In this document: piece after piece, positions 34,552 to 44,062 of the stretch | How the letters are laid out: each line of letters begins with the position of its first letter | Numbering within the stretch: the first letter of the stretch is position 1 | Source of the DNA: Cudoniella acicularis | Taxonomy: Eukaryota; Ascomycota; Leotiomycetes; Helotiales; Helotiaceae | Length of the DNA: 47,602 bases | Direction: 5' to 3' | Assembly (NCBI GenBank): GCA_013054445.1 | Contig: JAAMPI010000162.1 | Location: 1-47,602 of the forward strand | Program-made: the position numbers and the translations under genes | Notes under the pieces: generated by a model | Seen by the model: the letters and a program-made list of their open reading frames with translations, nothing else | Databases searched by the model: none | What the model was told of the DNA's origin: nothing

Positions 34552-37500
34552 ATGTTCAGTTCAGCGTTGAAATCCTTCACCTCCAACATAAATTCGAATT
34601 ATACTGTAGCGTCAGCTCCCAGCTCCTCGTCTGGACCCTGGAAAATATATGATGGAAAGAAGAAATCTACTGGAAAATCGGTGTCCGTCTTCGTACTTGA
34701 CCGCAAGGCCTTAGATGCGCATTCGGCTTCCCTTGGACGGTCTAGCGCTGCCTCGATAAAGCGCGCCACAGAGGATGTGATTGAAAGGTTGAAAAAGGAG
34801 GCATCTTCGCTAGCTAGACTACGGCATCCGAATATTCTAGAGCTTGTTGAGCCCGTGGAAGACGTAAGGGGTGGTGGATTGCAGTTTGCGACAGAGACTG
34901 TAACCGCTTCGTTATCTGGCTTATTGGCAGAAAAGGATGATCAGGAGAGATCTGGAGGTGCGGGCGGTCGATCGAGTCGATATGTTACAGAAGATGCTGA
35001 AGGTCGGCGTCAACGGCGTGAGCTCGAGATCGATGAGCTGGAGATACAAAAGGGGCTATTGCAAATCAGCAAGGCATTGGAATTCTTGCATGACAATGCC
35101 GGCTTAGTGCATGGCAACTTGACTCCCGATGCAGTGTTCGTGAATGCCAAGGTGGGATCCAAATGCAGTCCTGAAGAGATGTTGACTGATTAATTTACAG
35201 TCTGATTGGAAAATAAGTGGACTTAGTTACTCAAGCCCCCCTGATAACTCCACCAAACCCACCTCAGTACAGCCCATCAGCCTCTCCGAAATCCTAAATA
35301 TCGATCCTCGTCTGCCCAAATCTGTGCAATTAAATCTGGATTATTCTTCGCCGGATTTTGTGCTGGACACCAACTTGAATGTAGCCGCAGATATGTTCTC
35401 TCTAGGGCTTTTGATCATTGCACTATACAACTCTCCCCATACGTCGCCTATACAAGCCAACTCGAGCATATCATCTTACAAGCGGATATTTGCGTCTTCA
35501 TCTACGATTCCTTCAGTCAGCAATAGCTTTCTCTGTTCGCGTCCCATTCCTCGGGATTTAACTGCAACGGTGCTGCCACGTCTTATCACAAGAAGACCGG
35601 CTCAACGGATGACAGCAAAGGAGTTTCAGCAAAGTGATTACTTTGACAATATTCTGATGTCTACAATCCGCTTTTTGGATTCCCTCCCAGCCAAGACTCC
35701 TGGTGAAAAGGCGCAGTTCATGCGTGGACTTTCCAGAGTTTTACCATCATTCCCCAAATCTGTTCTTGAAAAGAAAGTTCTTCCTGCATTACTCGAAGAA
35801 ATGAAGGACCGTGAGCTATTGTCTCTAATATTACAGAATATTTTCAAGATCATTGAGTTGCTTCCTTCCGGACGTCGGCCATTCACCGAAAAGATTATTC
35901 CAAGATTACGAGAAATTTTCCTCCCTCCCAGTAATGTCAAAGGCCCTCATGAACGCGATCCAGCGAAAGAAGCTGGTCTTATGGTACTTCTAGAGCACAT
36001 CAAAGAGATTGCTAGGAATTGTTCGGGCAAGGAGTTCAAAGATGGTAAGCTATTTGCTCTAAAATGACATCTTTAGTCACTAACTTGAACAGATATTCTT
36101 CCAATTATACATCTTGCAATTGAATCCCCAACACATAGTATTGTCGATGCTGCTTTGCGAAGCTTACCAGTTGTGCTTCCAGTTTTAGACTTTTCCACTA
36201 TTAAAAATGAACTTTTCCCAGTTATTGCCTCGGTTTTTACCAAAACCAGCAGTCTTGGGATTAAAGTCCGTGGATTAGAAGCATTTGTAATACTTTGTGG
36301 TGGTACCAATGACCCAGACGCAAGTAACGATGGCTTAGAAGGAATTATGAATTCAACTGCCAGTAAAAAGAGCTCCTCGACAGCTCTGGACAAATATACC
36401 ATGCAAGAAAAGATTGTTCCTCTCATAAGAGCAATCAAGACGAAGGAGCCAGCGGTGGCAATGGCGTCGCTCAATGTTCTTCGGCAAGTGGGGGGTGTAG
36501 CTGACGCGGATTTTGTTGCGATGGATATTTTACCTATCTTATGGAGCATGTCTCTAGGACCACTTCTTGATCTAAAGCAATTCCAAGCTTTCATTGAGTT
36601 GATCAAGAGCTTGTCGACTCGGGTTGAAACAGAGCAGACGAAAAAGCTACAAGAACTCTCGGGAACGAACGGGACAAATGCCGCTCGAGGCGATGACTTC
36701 ATGTCATTTGGCGCAGCGAGCGCATTTCCAAGTAATGGTGCTGCAGATGGCGGAGAGGTCGACTTCGAACGCCTCGTGAAAGGCAATGCGGGGATAAGTT
36801 CGTCTTCGAATCCCTTAGACTCTGGTTGGGATGCTGCGCCTGCGAACGCAACTGCTCAAACGGCTTCAAATCCACATCAACACAAAGCGCCTAAATTCTC
36901 CTGGTCAACACCAAGCCCTACAACTACAGCATTCCCGCCTCCCTCGACAACAAATGCGATGGCCCCCCTCAAAACCAACCAGTCGGGTCCAGCCTCAAGG
37001 ACAATCACACCTGATCTGTCCCGTTTTGAAGCATTAAGTCCAACCGCAACTCAATTCTCACACCCTCTCCAACCACAGAGCAGCTTCAGTACGCCATTAC
37101 AGCCTCAGACTGTTTCTTATAACTCAACACCACTGCAACCTCAAACTGTTTCTTATAATTCAACACCACTGCAGCCCCAAACAACTTCTTTCAATTCAAC
37201 ACCATTACAACCTCAGACTACTTCTTTCAATTCAGCACCACTACAACCCCAGCCTAGGTCAAGCTTTCAAAGTGCACCAACAAATTCCGTCAACTGGGGA
37301 GCGGCTGCCTCGAATCCTTGGAATAGCAACAACAGTTCACAGCCCACGAATCCATCATTAGCTTCAATGAGAAATCTTGGAAACTCAATGTCAAGTATGT
37401 CAATGAACCAACAGAGGCCAGCAGCGAGCACTCAGTCTTCATTTTCTCTACCTCCTCCGCCAGGGTCAAATTCGTACGGAGGGCAGCAAAAAAGCATGTC

Positions 37501-37627
37501 ATCATTTCCTCCACCTCCGGCTTTTGGAGCTTCACCACAGTCCAGCTTTCCATCGGCGTTTGGAGCGTCTAGTCAGCCAAAACCAGCACAGAAATCAGGG
37601 CTGGATGCATATGAGAGTTTATTGTAG
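34552..37627 (+). CDS. Scy1/SCYL2-family pseudokinase
   Basis: Catalytically inactive kinase-like protein; relatives act in clathrin-coated vesicle traffic between Golgi and endosomes. Exons 34552..35151, 35201..36044 and 36093..37627 join in frame to 992 residues. The kinase-like domain begins at GPWKIYDGKKKSTGKSVSVF. HRD is replaced by HGN in HGNLTPDAVFVN and DFG by GLS in WKISGLSYSS, so phosphotransfer is unlikely. It is followed by alpha-helical HEAT-like repeats (KKVLPALLEEMKD, KIIPRLREIF, KIVPLIRAIK). The C-terminus is disordered, with five 12-residue repeats of STPLQPQT-SYNS type encoded around 37090-37265, then Ser/Pro/Phe-rich sequence (SFPPPPAFGASPQSSFPSAF) and the end GLDAYESLL, a conserved terminus in fungal members. 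Both introns (49 and 48 nt) have standard signals. Confidence 0.94.
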
Positions 37628-39523
37628 TTTTTTTGGAAGGACATATTCGGCATGGCATGGGGGATGGCGTTCCGGTCTTGTTCATAGAAGAGAAAGGACC
37701 TCGAAATAGGCATTATATGGTTTGAATCGTACATTAATTTCAGCGGGGACACGGAATTTCGGCTAGGTTTTCTTCTCCCTCTTTTATTCATGTCAGTGAC
37801 ACAGGAGGCTGCGTTTAATATTGCTGGAAACCCCTAATTTTCTCCATCTTGCGAGTCATTTTCATGAGCCCCCGCACTCAAGTTTACTTGTTTTGGCTTT
37901 CCTTTTTTTTTTNCCTTTTGGGGGGAACTATTAGCCCAGCTCAACAGGAAGTAATCTCACATCAAAAATTTCTCCTCTCCGAAAAACCTCAAAAACCGCA
38001 CCCAAATCCCAGCTCCACCGACTCAAACTTAGCTCTGCAGACACTCGAGAGAGTACTAGAGGTTCGTAGAGGGCACCACCTACTGGTGTTGAGTCTTCGC
38101 CCTCCTAAACTTAGCATTATGCGTCCTACCAATTGTTTAGCTGTCATAAAATGATAAATTTCTGAATGATACGTTGCGAAAATAACTTGGTGGGCTCTGT
38201 CTTAGAGCACTGAAGCAAGCCTGAGACATTTGCCGTAGACTTATTGGTCGAAAAACGAGGGCCGTTCATGCAACCGACAACCGCCTCAAAAAAGCAGGTG
38301 TGAGCCTGTAATCGGAGTTGGAACCAACAGAACAAGCTTCACCATTCGCTCACGATAGGCAGCGGTAACTCGAAAGCCGTGCATTGCTTGGGATGGTGCG
38401 CTTTCCCATCGCTGAGGATCTTTGATGTTACATCGAGCCGATGATACTGTAAGGCTGCTTCAGGTTCCGCGCAGATATTATACGATGGTGTCACATATAC
38501 CCAGCCAATCAGATCAATATCCACGCCCTCGAGATTCTGCAGGAAACCTGCTTTAAGACCTGTGCAGAAAACCAATACTATACTACTGTCACTGCTGCTG
38601 TGTCACATAGATCCGCGCCAATCAGATCGATATCCATTCCCTTGGGATTCTGTTCTGCTCCGTGATCGCCAACGCGAGGCACAACGTCCGGCTTAAGCGA
38701 TGGTGTGTGATTCTCGTCGCTATCACACCTCGACGCACCTTCTGTTGTAGAAAGTCATTACTGGTTAGGAAAGAATACCAACTGAAGCGTTGGTTACTCA
38801 GATTCCACCTGATCAATTCAGCATCTGTACTTGACCGCTCTGCCATGCAGGCGCTAGATGAAGAGGAATAGCTCGATGTGTGGATATCCTCTCCTCCCCT
38901 CCCTCTCATACACCTTTCCCCAGGATCAGGCCCCGCTGTTGGTACCAACGCTTACCGGGCAACTTGGCATTCAATTGTAAGATCACAAACTGTTCTTCTC
39001 GCGCACTTACTCTTCCCCTCTAGGGTGGAATAAGTTCTGATTGGCAGAGCTGGAGAGGCGCATACCCCATACACTTCATGTAGACCTATATGCAAAGTCA
39101 GTAAAGCGGTTCATTTCTGCAGAGATTTTCCCGGGGTCTCTACTTGTACCATGAAGAACCAGGCTCTTGGTCCAATGAGACGACACATCGTATGTGTTGG
39201 GGAAGTTAGGGAGAGGTGCCGGTTGGTGGCCCATATATTCGGAGTGTGACATGCAACAGGTGACGGGCAACGGGCGGCAATTTCCCATACAACGGACTAG
39301 GTACTGGATTTAGCTATCATCTGATAGATTTGCATTACGAGATAACCGATGCAAAGGTACTCCGTATGACAAACAAGATAACAGATTGAAGGTGGGGGTG
39401 TCTGCACTGGAGGAGCAATGGAGAAGCTTGTGCAAGACCGTATTTTCTTCTGGTTAACTGAGAATGTTAGAATAACGTTAAGCATCCAGTGAATGCATCT
39501 GTACTTCTCAATCAATTTTAAAT
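37628..39523. other. Intergenic region between SCYL2-like gene and UstYa gene 1
   Basis: 1.9 kb without a recognisable gene; one undetermined base in a T-run at 37912. It contains a 53-bp direct repeat (38488 and 38600) listed separately. It marks the change from conserved housekeeping genes to the accessory cluster. Confidence 0.55.
38488..38652. repeat. 53-bp direct repeat, two copies
   Basis: Copies at 38488-38540 and 38600-38652 share GTGTCACATA, CCAATCAGATC and GATTCTG blocks in the same order, 112 bp apart. Diverged by several substitutions. No function suggested. Confidence 0.7.
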
Positions 39524-39631
39524 ATGATGGACAACTTGAGTATGATGGACAACTTGAGTATGATGGACAACTTGAATATGATGGACAACCTGAATATGAT
39601 GGACAACTTGAGTATGATGGACAACTTGAGT
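39524..39631 (+). repeat. 18-bp tandem repeat, six copies, at the N-terminus of UstYa gene 1
   Basis: ATGATGGACAACTTGAGT is repeated six times with only Ser/Asn-changing G-to-A differences and one T-to-C. Every unit offers two start codons in frame. Near-identity of the units implies recent expansion. Confidence 0.95.
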
Positions 39632-40515
39632 GATGCTAAGGCTGCAAGACCTCGATCCCGCTGGGTACGGATATTGATCTTTTCAAATGTGGTTCTATTC
39701 AGTTCAGCGATCTTATTGAACATCTGGGCTATTCAGCGTCTTCAATCATGTGGCAATACGAACCTATTTCAGGTGAACGGTCAACATCAGCGAAATTCAG
39801 TCGGCCACTGTCAGATTCCCCATTTCCTGAAGAATTTTTGTTTCCACTACTGACCAAAGAAGATCCCTTGACACAATCTGCAAACACAGCCCTATGAGAT
39901 ATGATGCTGAGCTAGGAGAGGCGTCTATATTCAAAGGGCCGCCCAGAAAAGAGCTTGATGATGCATGGACTAAATTGGTGGATCGTAAGTACATTTGTGT
40001 ATATTTCTCAACCTGCGTTCGCTCACTGAGAATATTGATTTAACATTCGAACAGAGCCTATGATATTAGTGGATCGTCATACATTGAAGTCCTTCGATCC
40101 GACAACGAAGCCTTCGAAAGGTATAAACGACCATTACTATGCCACGGTCGAAGTCTATCATCAACTTCATTGTCTGGACATAACTCGGAAATTCATCTGG
40201 CGGGACCACTATCAGCATGTGGACACCTTTCAGGATCCTCCTGAAATGGTATGGGAACACGTTGGTGAGTATCATAGCCACTCAAAGCTTGTATAGTTTT
40301 CTAACAGAGTTGTAGATCACTGCATAGACCTTCTTCGTCAAGTTCTCATGTGTAACAGTGAAGTTGGTCTCATCTTTTACACCGATGTTGGGAATAAACA
40401 ACCTGTGGCCCGGGTGTCGACAACTCACATGTGTCGAAACTTCTCGGAGATTACGGAATGGGTTAACAGACGTGATTCTGAGTTGGGTGTGTTTGCTGAG
40501 TCGATTTCAAAGTGA
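39524..40515 (+). CDS. UstYa-family (DUF3328) oxidase-like membrane protein 1
   Basis: UstYa-family proteins are single-pass membrane proteins that carry out oxidative cyclisation, halogenation or similar steps on fungal peptide natural products. A membrane helix (ILIFSNVVLFSSAILLNIW, about residues 50-68) follows a basic stretch. The lumenal part has PPRKELDDAWTKLVD, the first metal-binding-type motif YHQLHC, and the second, HVDHCIDLLRQVLMC, which spans an intron. Later exons are firm: one ending 39984, then 40055..40264 and 40316..40515. Exon 1 from 39524 ends most naturally at 39772 (GTGAAC), but no standard donor gives the phase required by exon 2, so a frameshift, unusual splice site or different start is possible. 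The N-terminus is six copies of MMDNLS/N, so the true start is uncertain. Converges with gene 2, 182 bp away. Confidence 0.8.
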
Positions 40516-40697
40516 GGCCATTTATTCCATGTTTATGTAGGATATAATAGAATGGAATTGTGAGAGTGTCCCTCTCTAGTTGTTCTTAGAGTATTGTCTT
40601 TTTTAGATATCTGTTGTTGAAAAAATGGCATGATACAATTGTGACTTCCACAAGCAGTAGCATATTCGCAGTTATTAGATCCCCAAAATGAAGCTGT

Positions 40698-41731
40698 CTA
40701 TGGAGTATATGTGTATGTCCCCCAGCCCAAAGGATCATTTGTAATGACCTTGTCCTTATCAATTTCCTCCCCAATTCTTCTATTCCATGCCCATTGTTGA
40801 ATCCTCGAAAATCTTCGACACGTATGAACTACCTCGGCTACAACTTTCATACTAGTATCAAGTGATGTACGAGTGAAAGTAATAGGAGTTACGTCGCTAC
40901 TGCACTGCAAAACAATTGGGATCAATATATCAGCATATAGCACATGGGATTACGAAGGCGTACCATGATGCCTTGCCGAAGCATATCAATGCAATGGTCC
41001 AAATGTTCTATGCCCATCAGGTCATCCGAGTTTGTCATGTCAACATCACCATATATACCCTTTCTTATAAGATTCTTTGCAGTTGGTCAGATATGCTCTT
41101 CTCAAGGAACAATTAAACAAACCAGGCAATGGAGCTGATGGAAAACCGCTAGTTGGACTACATATCCACCTTCTTGGTCAGGAACAGGGAGTGTTTTATT
41201 GTCCATCGGCCGTGCTTCATCTACAGTGAGTCTTGTGATTCCGACTTGAAAATATCAGCAGTGGGCAATAAGGTAGGGTAAGGGCCATCACTTACAGTCA
41301 TAGAGGCCTCCCCATAGTTTGTCATTCTCCTCGTTTGGTGCACCTTGGAACGGTGATCGTTCAATGCCAAAGGCACTTGAAAAAACCACACGTTCATTTT
41401 CGACAGCGACCAGAGCAGGTGCTTAAGCAACCCACATCGATTAGTGACTCGGAAATCAATTCACTCCGAGAGAGAACCCACAGTAGGTAAGAATTCGTTC
41501 TCTTGCAGTCCCAGAAAACAATAGCTTCCAAGCAACAATAAAGTTCAACAACAATGACAGAGGAACTATCAATTTCCTAACGCGAATTCGCCAGTGGTGG
41601 CGGATGGGCTTTCGATCTTTTATCATGATTGAATCTTCATCATCTTCTGGTACCTCATTCTCCACTAGAGTGCTGGTGTTGGGACCGAGATTTCTGAGAC
41701 GTATGTACTGGAATCCGTTCTGGGTAGCCAT
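40698..41731 (-). CDS. UstYa-family (DUF3328) oxidase-like membrane protein 2
   Basis: Second UstYa-type protein, complete. Five exons, 41731..41482, 41421..41296, 41244..41123, 41074..40964 and 40904..40698, join in frame to 271 residues; introns are 48-60 nt. The start MATQNGFQYIRL is chosen over an upstream in-frame Met because family members begin shortly before a basic stretch and a membrane helix (here KLIVPLSLLLNFIVAWKLLF, residues 53-72). The lumenal part has TYSPAL, VVFSSAFGIERSPFQGAP and WGGLYDFGITRL, then the two diagnostic motifs FHQLHC and HLDHCIDMLRQGI, with CSSDVTP after the second. These HxxHC motifs are taken to bind a metal. It diverges from the repeat-precursor gene across 450 bp, which suggests joint expression. 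Its substrate is presumably that precursor (inference). Confidence 0.92.
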
Positions 41732-42181
41732 GGTTGCTTCACGATATGTCTGAGCACTGGTTGAAAATATCAGAACAGGATGAAATTGCTGATGATTTCC
41801 CAGGACATGAATAGATATGTTTTTGGGAGTGGGAGGCTGCACAACAATTCGGCACAGGAACCCATCCCTTGTTGGAACCCCACCTGACTCTCGGCCGAAG
41901 GTGGTGCCATTTCGTCCCAATATTATGTCAAGATAATGAGAAGTGCCGTGATTGGAATGCAGAGTGTGGGGTAAGTTGGTAATCCCCCTTGAAGATGTCA
42001 TGCGGAAGCACTCACACCTGCCTCCTGACTTCAGGGGTTTCACCGAGTACGTTGGAACTGTTTGCCGTAACATTGACCCGCTGATTTCTGAGCACAAATA
42101 ATATAAAGGATACCTAGGCAAGGACATTCCCCCACAAAACGGCATAACTCCCTTCAATCCTGCCCTCCACCCGCCTTCAAC
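41732..42181. promoter_or_regulatory. Divergent promoter between UstYa gene 2 and the repeat precursor
   Basis: 450 bp between opposite ATGs (41731 minus and 42182 plus). A TATAAA at 42102-42107, about 75 bp before the precursor ATG, is a plausible TATA box for it. No clear TATA was found for the minus gene. Confidence 0.55.
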
Positions 42182-42857
42182 ATGAAGACAGCAATCCCAT
42201 TTACAACCTTGCTTGCCGGTGTGGCCTCCATGGCCATAGCCCCCTCACTCAACGAGGTAGACATTCACTATACCATACATCAACTTCCACTAACTGAGAA
42301 ATAGGGGATTGTAGAACGTCACATCCATACCTCCGCAGTTGGTAGTGGACCGACTGTCGATGGGACCAGTACCAGGGGACAGTGGGTGACTTCGTACTCC
42401 AACGACAAGGGGGAAGTTGTGAGCGGTCCAACTGTCGATGGGACCAGCACCAGGGGCCAATGGGTAACTTCGTACTCTAACGANAAGGGAGGANGTTGGN
42501 AGCGGTCCAACTGTCGATGGGACCAGCACTAGAGGCCAATGGGTAACTTCGTACTCTAACGACAAGGGAGGGGTTGGCAGCGGTCCAACTGTCGATGAGA
42601 CAAGCACCAGAGGGAAGTGGGTGTCTTCGTACACTGGCAAGGGCGGAATTTCTGACCACTGGGTATACAACCCACCAACTCCTTCCAAATGAATGAATGC
42701 TAACACATCCCAGTTGCCTAGTGGCCCAGGGTATCTGGAGGTTGACAGCCTTGAAATGGGCTACCATGCTCATTTGTTGATCATGCACGACTCCAGCTCC
42801 TGGCTTCAGTCGGGAATGGTCAATATCAAGCGTTTCTTCCATGGCAGCACTGTTTGA
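42182..42857 (+). CDS. Secreted repeat protein, candidate RiPP precursor
   Basis: Proposed precursor peptide for the two UstYa-type proteins beside it. Exon 1 (42182..42256) encodes a signal peptide, MKTAIPFTTLLAGVASMAIA, then PSLNE. A 48-nt intron (GTAGAC, CTAAC branch, TAG) leads to exon 2 (42305..42662) with four 26-residue repeats beginning at 42344, 42422, 42501 and 42579; each starts SGPTVDGTSTRGQWVTSY (the fourth varies). A second, 51-nt intron (GTATAC donor, GCTAAC branch, CCCAG) joins exon 3 (42714..42857), giving about 190 residues and a tail with NIKRFFHGSTV. If this intron is kept, translation stops early after a short PPTPSK end. Repeat 2 carries three N and one extra base (42484-42500) that would shift frame; I treat this as assembly ambiguity. 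No dibasic site separates the repeats, unlike ustiloxin-type precursors. An adhesive or structural secreted protein is the main alternative. Confidence 0.65.
42344..42656 (+). repeat. 78-bp coding tandem repeat, four copies
   Basis: Units begin at 42344, 42422, 42501 and 42579. Units 1-3 are nearly identical at DNA level (GGTCCAACTGTCGATGGGAC shared by units 2 and 3); unit 4 has diverged. Unit 2 is 79 bp because of the ambiguous bases. The unit length is a multiple of three, as expected for selected coding repeats. Confidence 0.93.
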
Positions 42858-43399
42858 GAAGCCCCTGTGGCTTCGAACACGAGTCGAGGAAAGGGGGATA
42901 GGTTCAAAAATGACAATTTTTTGGTTGGTTGGTCGTAACTGCTGAATGTGTTGTTTGACTTTTGGGTTTCATGTAGCGCGTTCATCAACCTTTTTATATG
43001 ATGTTTGAATGTCAGGACAGTGCTTTTGAATATCATCCTTTATCGAAACATGGCTTGCTGTAACATATCTCCTGATTCTTCTTCCAAACCATGCCTTCTT
43101 TATGCTTACAATTCTTGGAAAATGTCGGCCTAAAACATCAAACATCCATCCCTTCTTCCTTCGATATCGTCCAACGCTCGCCTTCTCCCTGTCACTTGAG
43201 GTTGGATATACCTGCCAGGTTTGCCCCAGATCTCATCATGATCACTCGAGCTTTTTACTGCCCACTTTCCATGGTGACATGGCCCATTTCTGAGTTGGTG
43301 GCTTTATGCGGGCGAAACGCCGAGCAATCACTGTTCTCGTCCAAGCTGTTGGATGCAGGTTGTGGGGTATGGCCGATAGCATCCATTTTGGGAATAGTA

Positions 43400-43680
43400 C
43401 GGTCCCCCCCCCTAAATAAACGTTAAATCTCATGAAAAGTGGACCTTGTGTGGGTAGATTTCCAGGGTGTCTAGCCGGTGAAAACTTTCAGTTTTAGCCA
43501 CCTTCAAGAGTAGCAACTCTCAAGAACCTTCTACAGCCACCCTAGACTTTACAACAGACCAAATTTTAGCCTGTGCCCAGAGGAAGACAGGGCCTCTCAA
43601 CCATTCGCAGCTATTCCCGTACGCCCTCGATCCACAATTCCTGAGGTTCAGCGTTTATTTAGGGGGGGGATGGGGGGGAG
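43400..43680. mobile_element. MITE-like element with 18-bp terminal inverted repeats, probably pogo/Tc1-mariner type
   Basis: An 18-bp perfect inverted repeat, CCCCCCCCTAAATAAACG at 43405-43422 and its complement at 43652-43669, lies just inside TA dinucleotides at 43398-43399 and 43681-43682. TA target duplication plus a C-run-TAAATAAACG end resembles fungal pogo/Fot-type transposons. The 281-bp interior has no ORF, so it would need a transposase from elsewhere. The left end has extra CGGT and the right an extra G-rich stretch outside the perfect part, so the outer ends are approximate. Confidence 0.75.
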
Positions 43681-43707
43681 TATTTGCGTTTCCCAAGTCG
43701 GCCTATA

Positions 43708-43735
43708 AGCAATGAGCAATGAGCAATGAGCAATG
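43708..43735. repeat. Microsatellite (AGCAATG)4
   Basis: Four perfect 7-bp units just outside the right end of the MITE-like element. Confidence 0.95.
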
Positions 43736-44062
43736 GGCGATGACTCTTTCGCTGCCTGTATTGTTGGAATTGGGCTGATGTTCCGGGATTCCGGTGACCA
43801 ACCCCGCTTGCCCCTTTCGGAAACCCCACCCCGACCTACTGTAGCCACGGCAACCAGTGCATTTCCAACACTTGCTGCAGCCGTCCGTACTCAGGTACAT
43901 ATGACAACACCACGCCGCGTCTTGCAACACACTCCCCTCCTCCCTCCTCATCCCCATCCCCGTCCTCACATCCCACCCCTTCCCATCAAGCTCCAGCTAA
44001 CCCTCACAGCCGACCGTATCCTTTCTAAACAAATTTATCTTTCGCTGCAGATATAGATAGAT

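Larger units (their letters stand above)
42858..44062. other. Region between precursor and kinase genes
   Basis: 1.2 kb with no convincing gene. It holds a MITE-like element (43400-43680) and an AGCAATG microsatellite (43708-43735), then a C-rich, pyrimidine-rich stretch that is probably the kinase promoter and leader. Confidence 0.55.

Noticed and set aside
41732..42157. In-frame upstream extension of UstYa gene 2
   Set aside because: The frame is open, but the extension is not like any UstYa N-terminus and would take up most of the divergent promoter; the Met at 41731 leads into the usual basic stretch and membrane helix.
42290..42706. Long minus-strand ORF with repeated residues opposite the precursor gene
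   Set aside because: It is the mirror of the 78-bp repeats. The plus strand has the signal peptide, proper introns and position relative to the UstYa genes; the minus reading has none of these.
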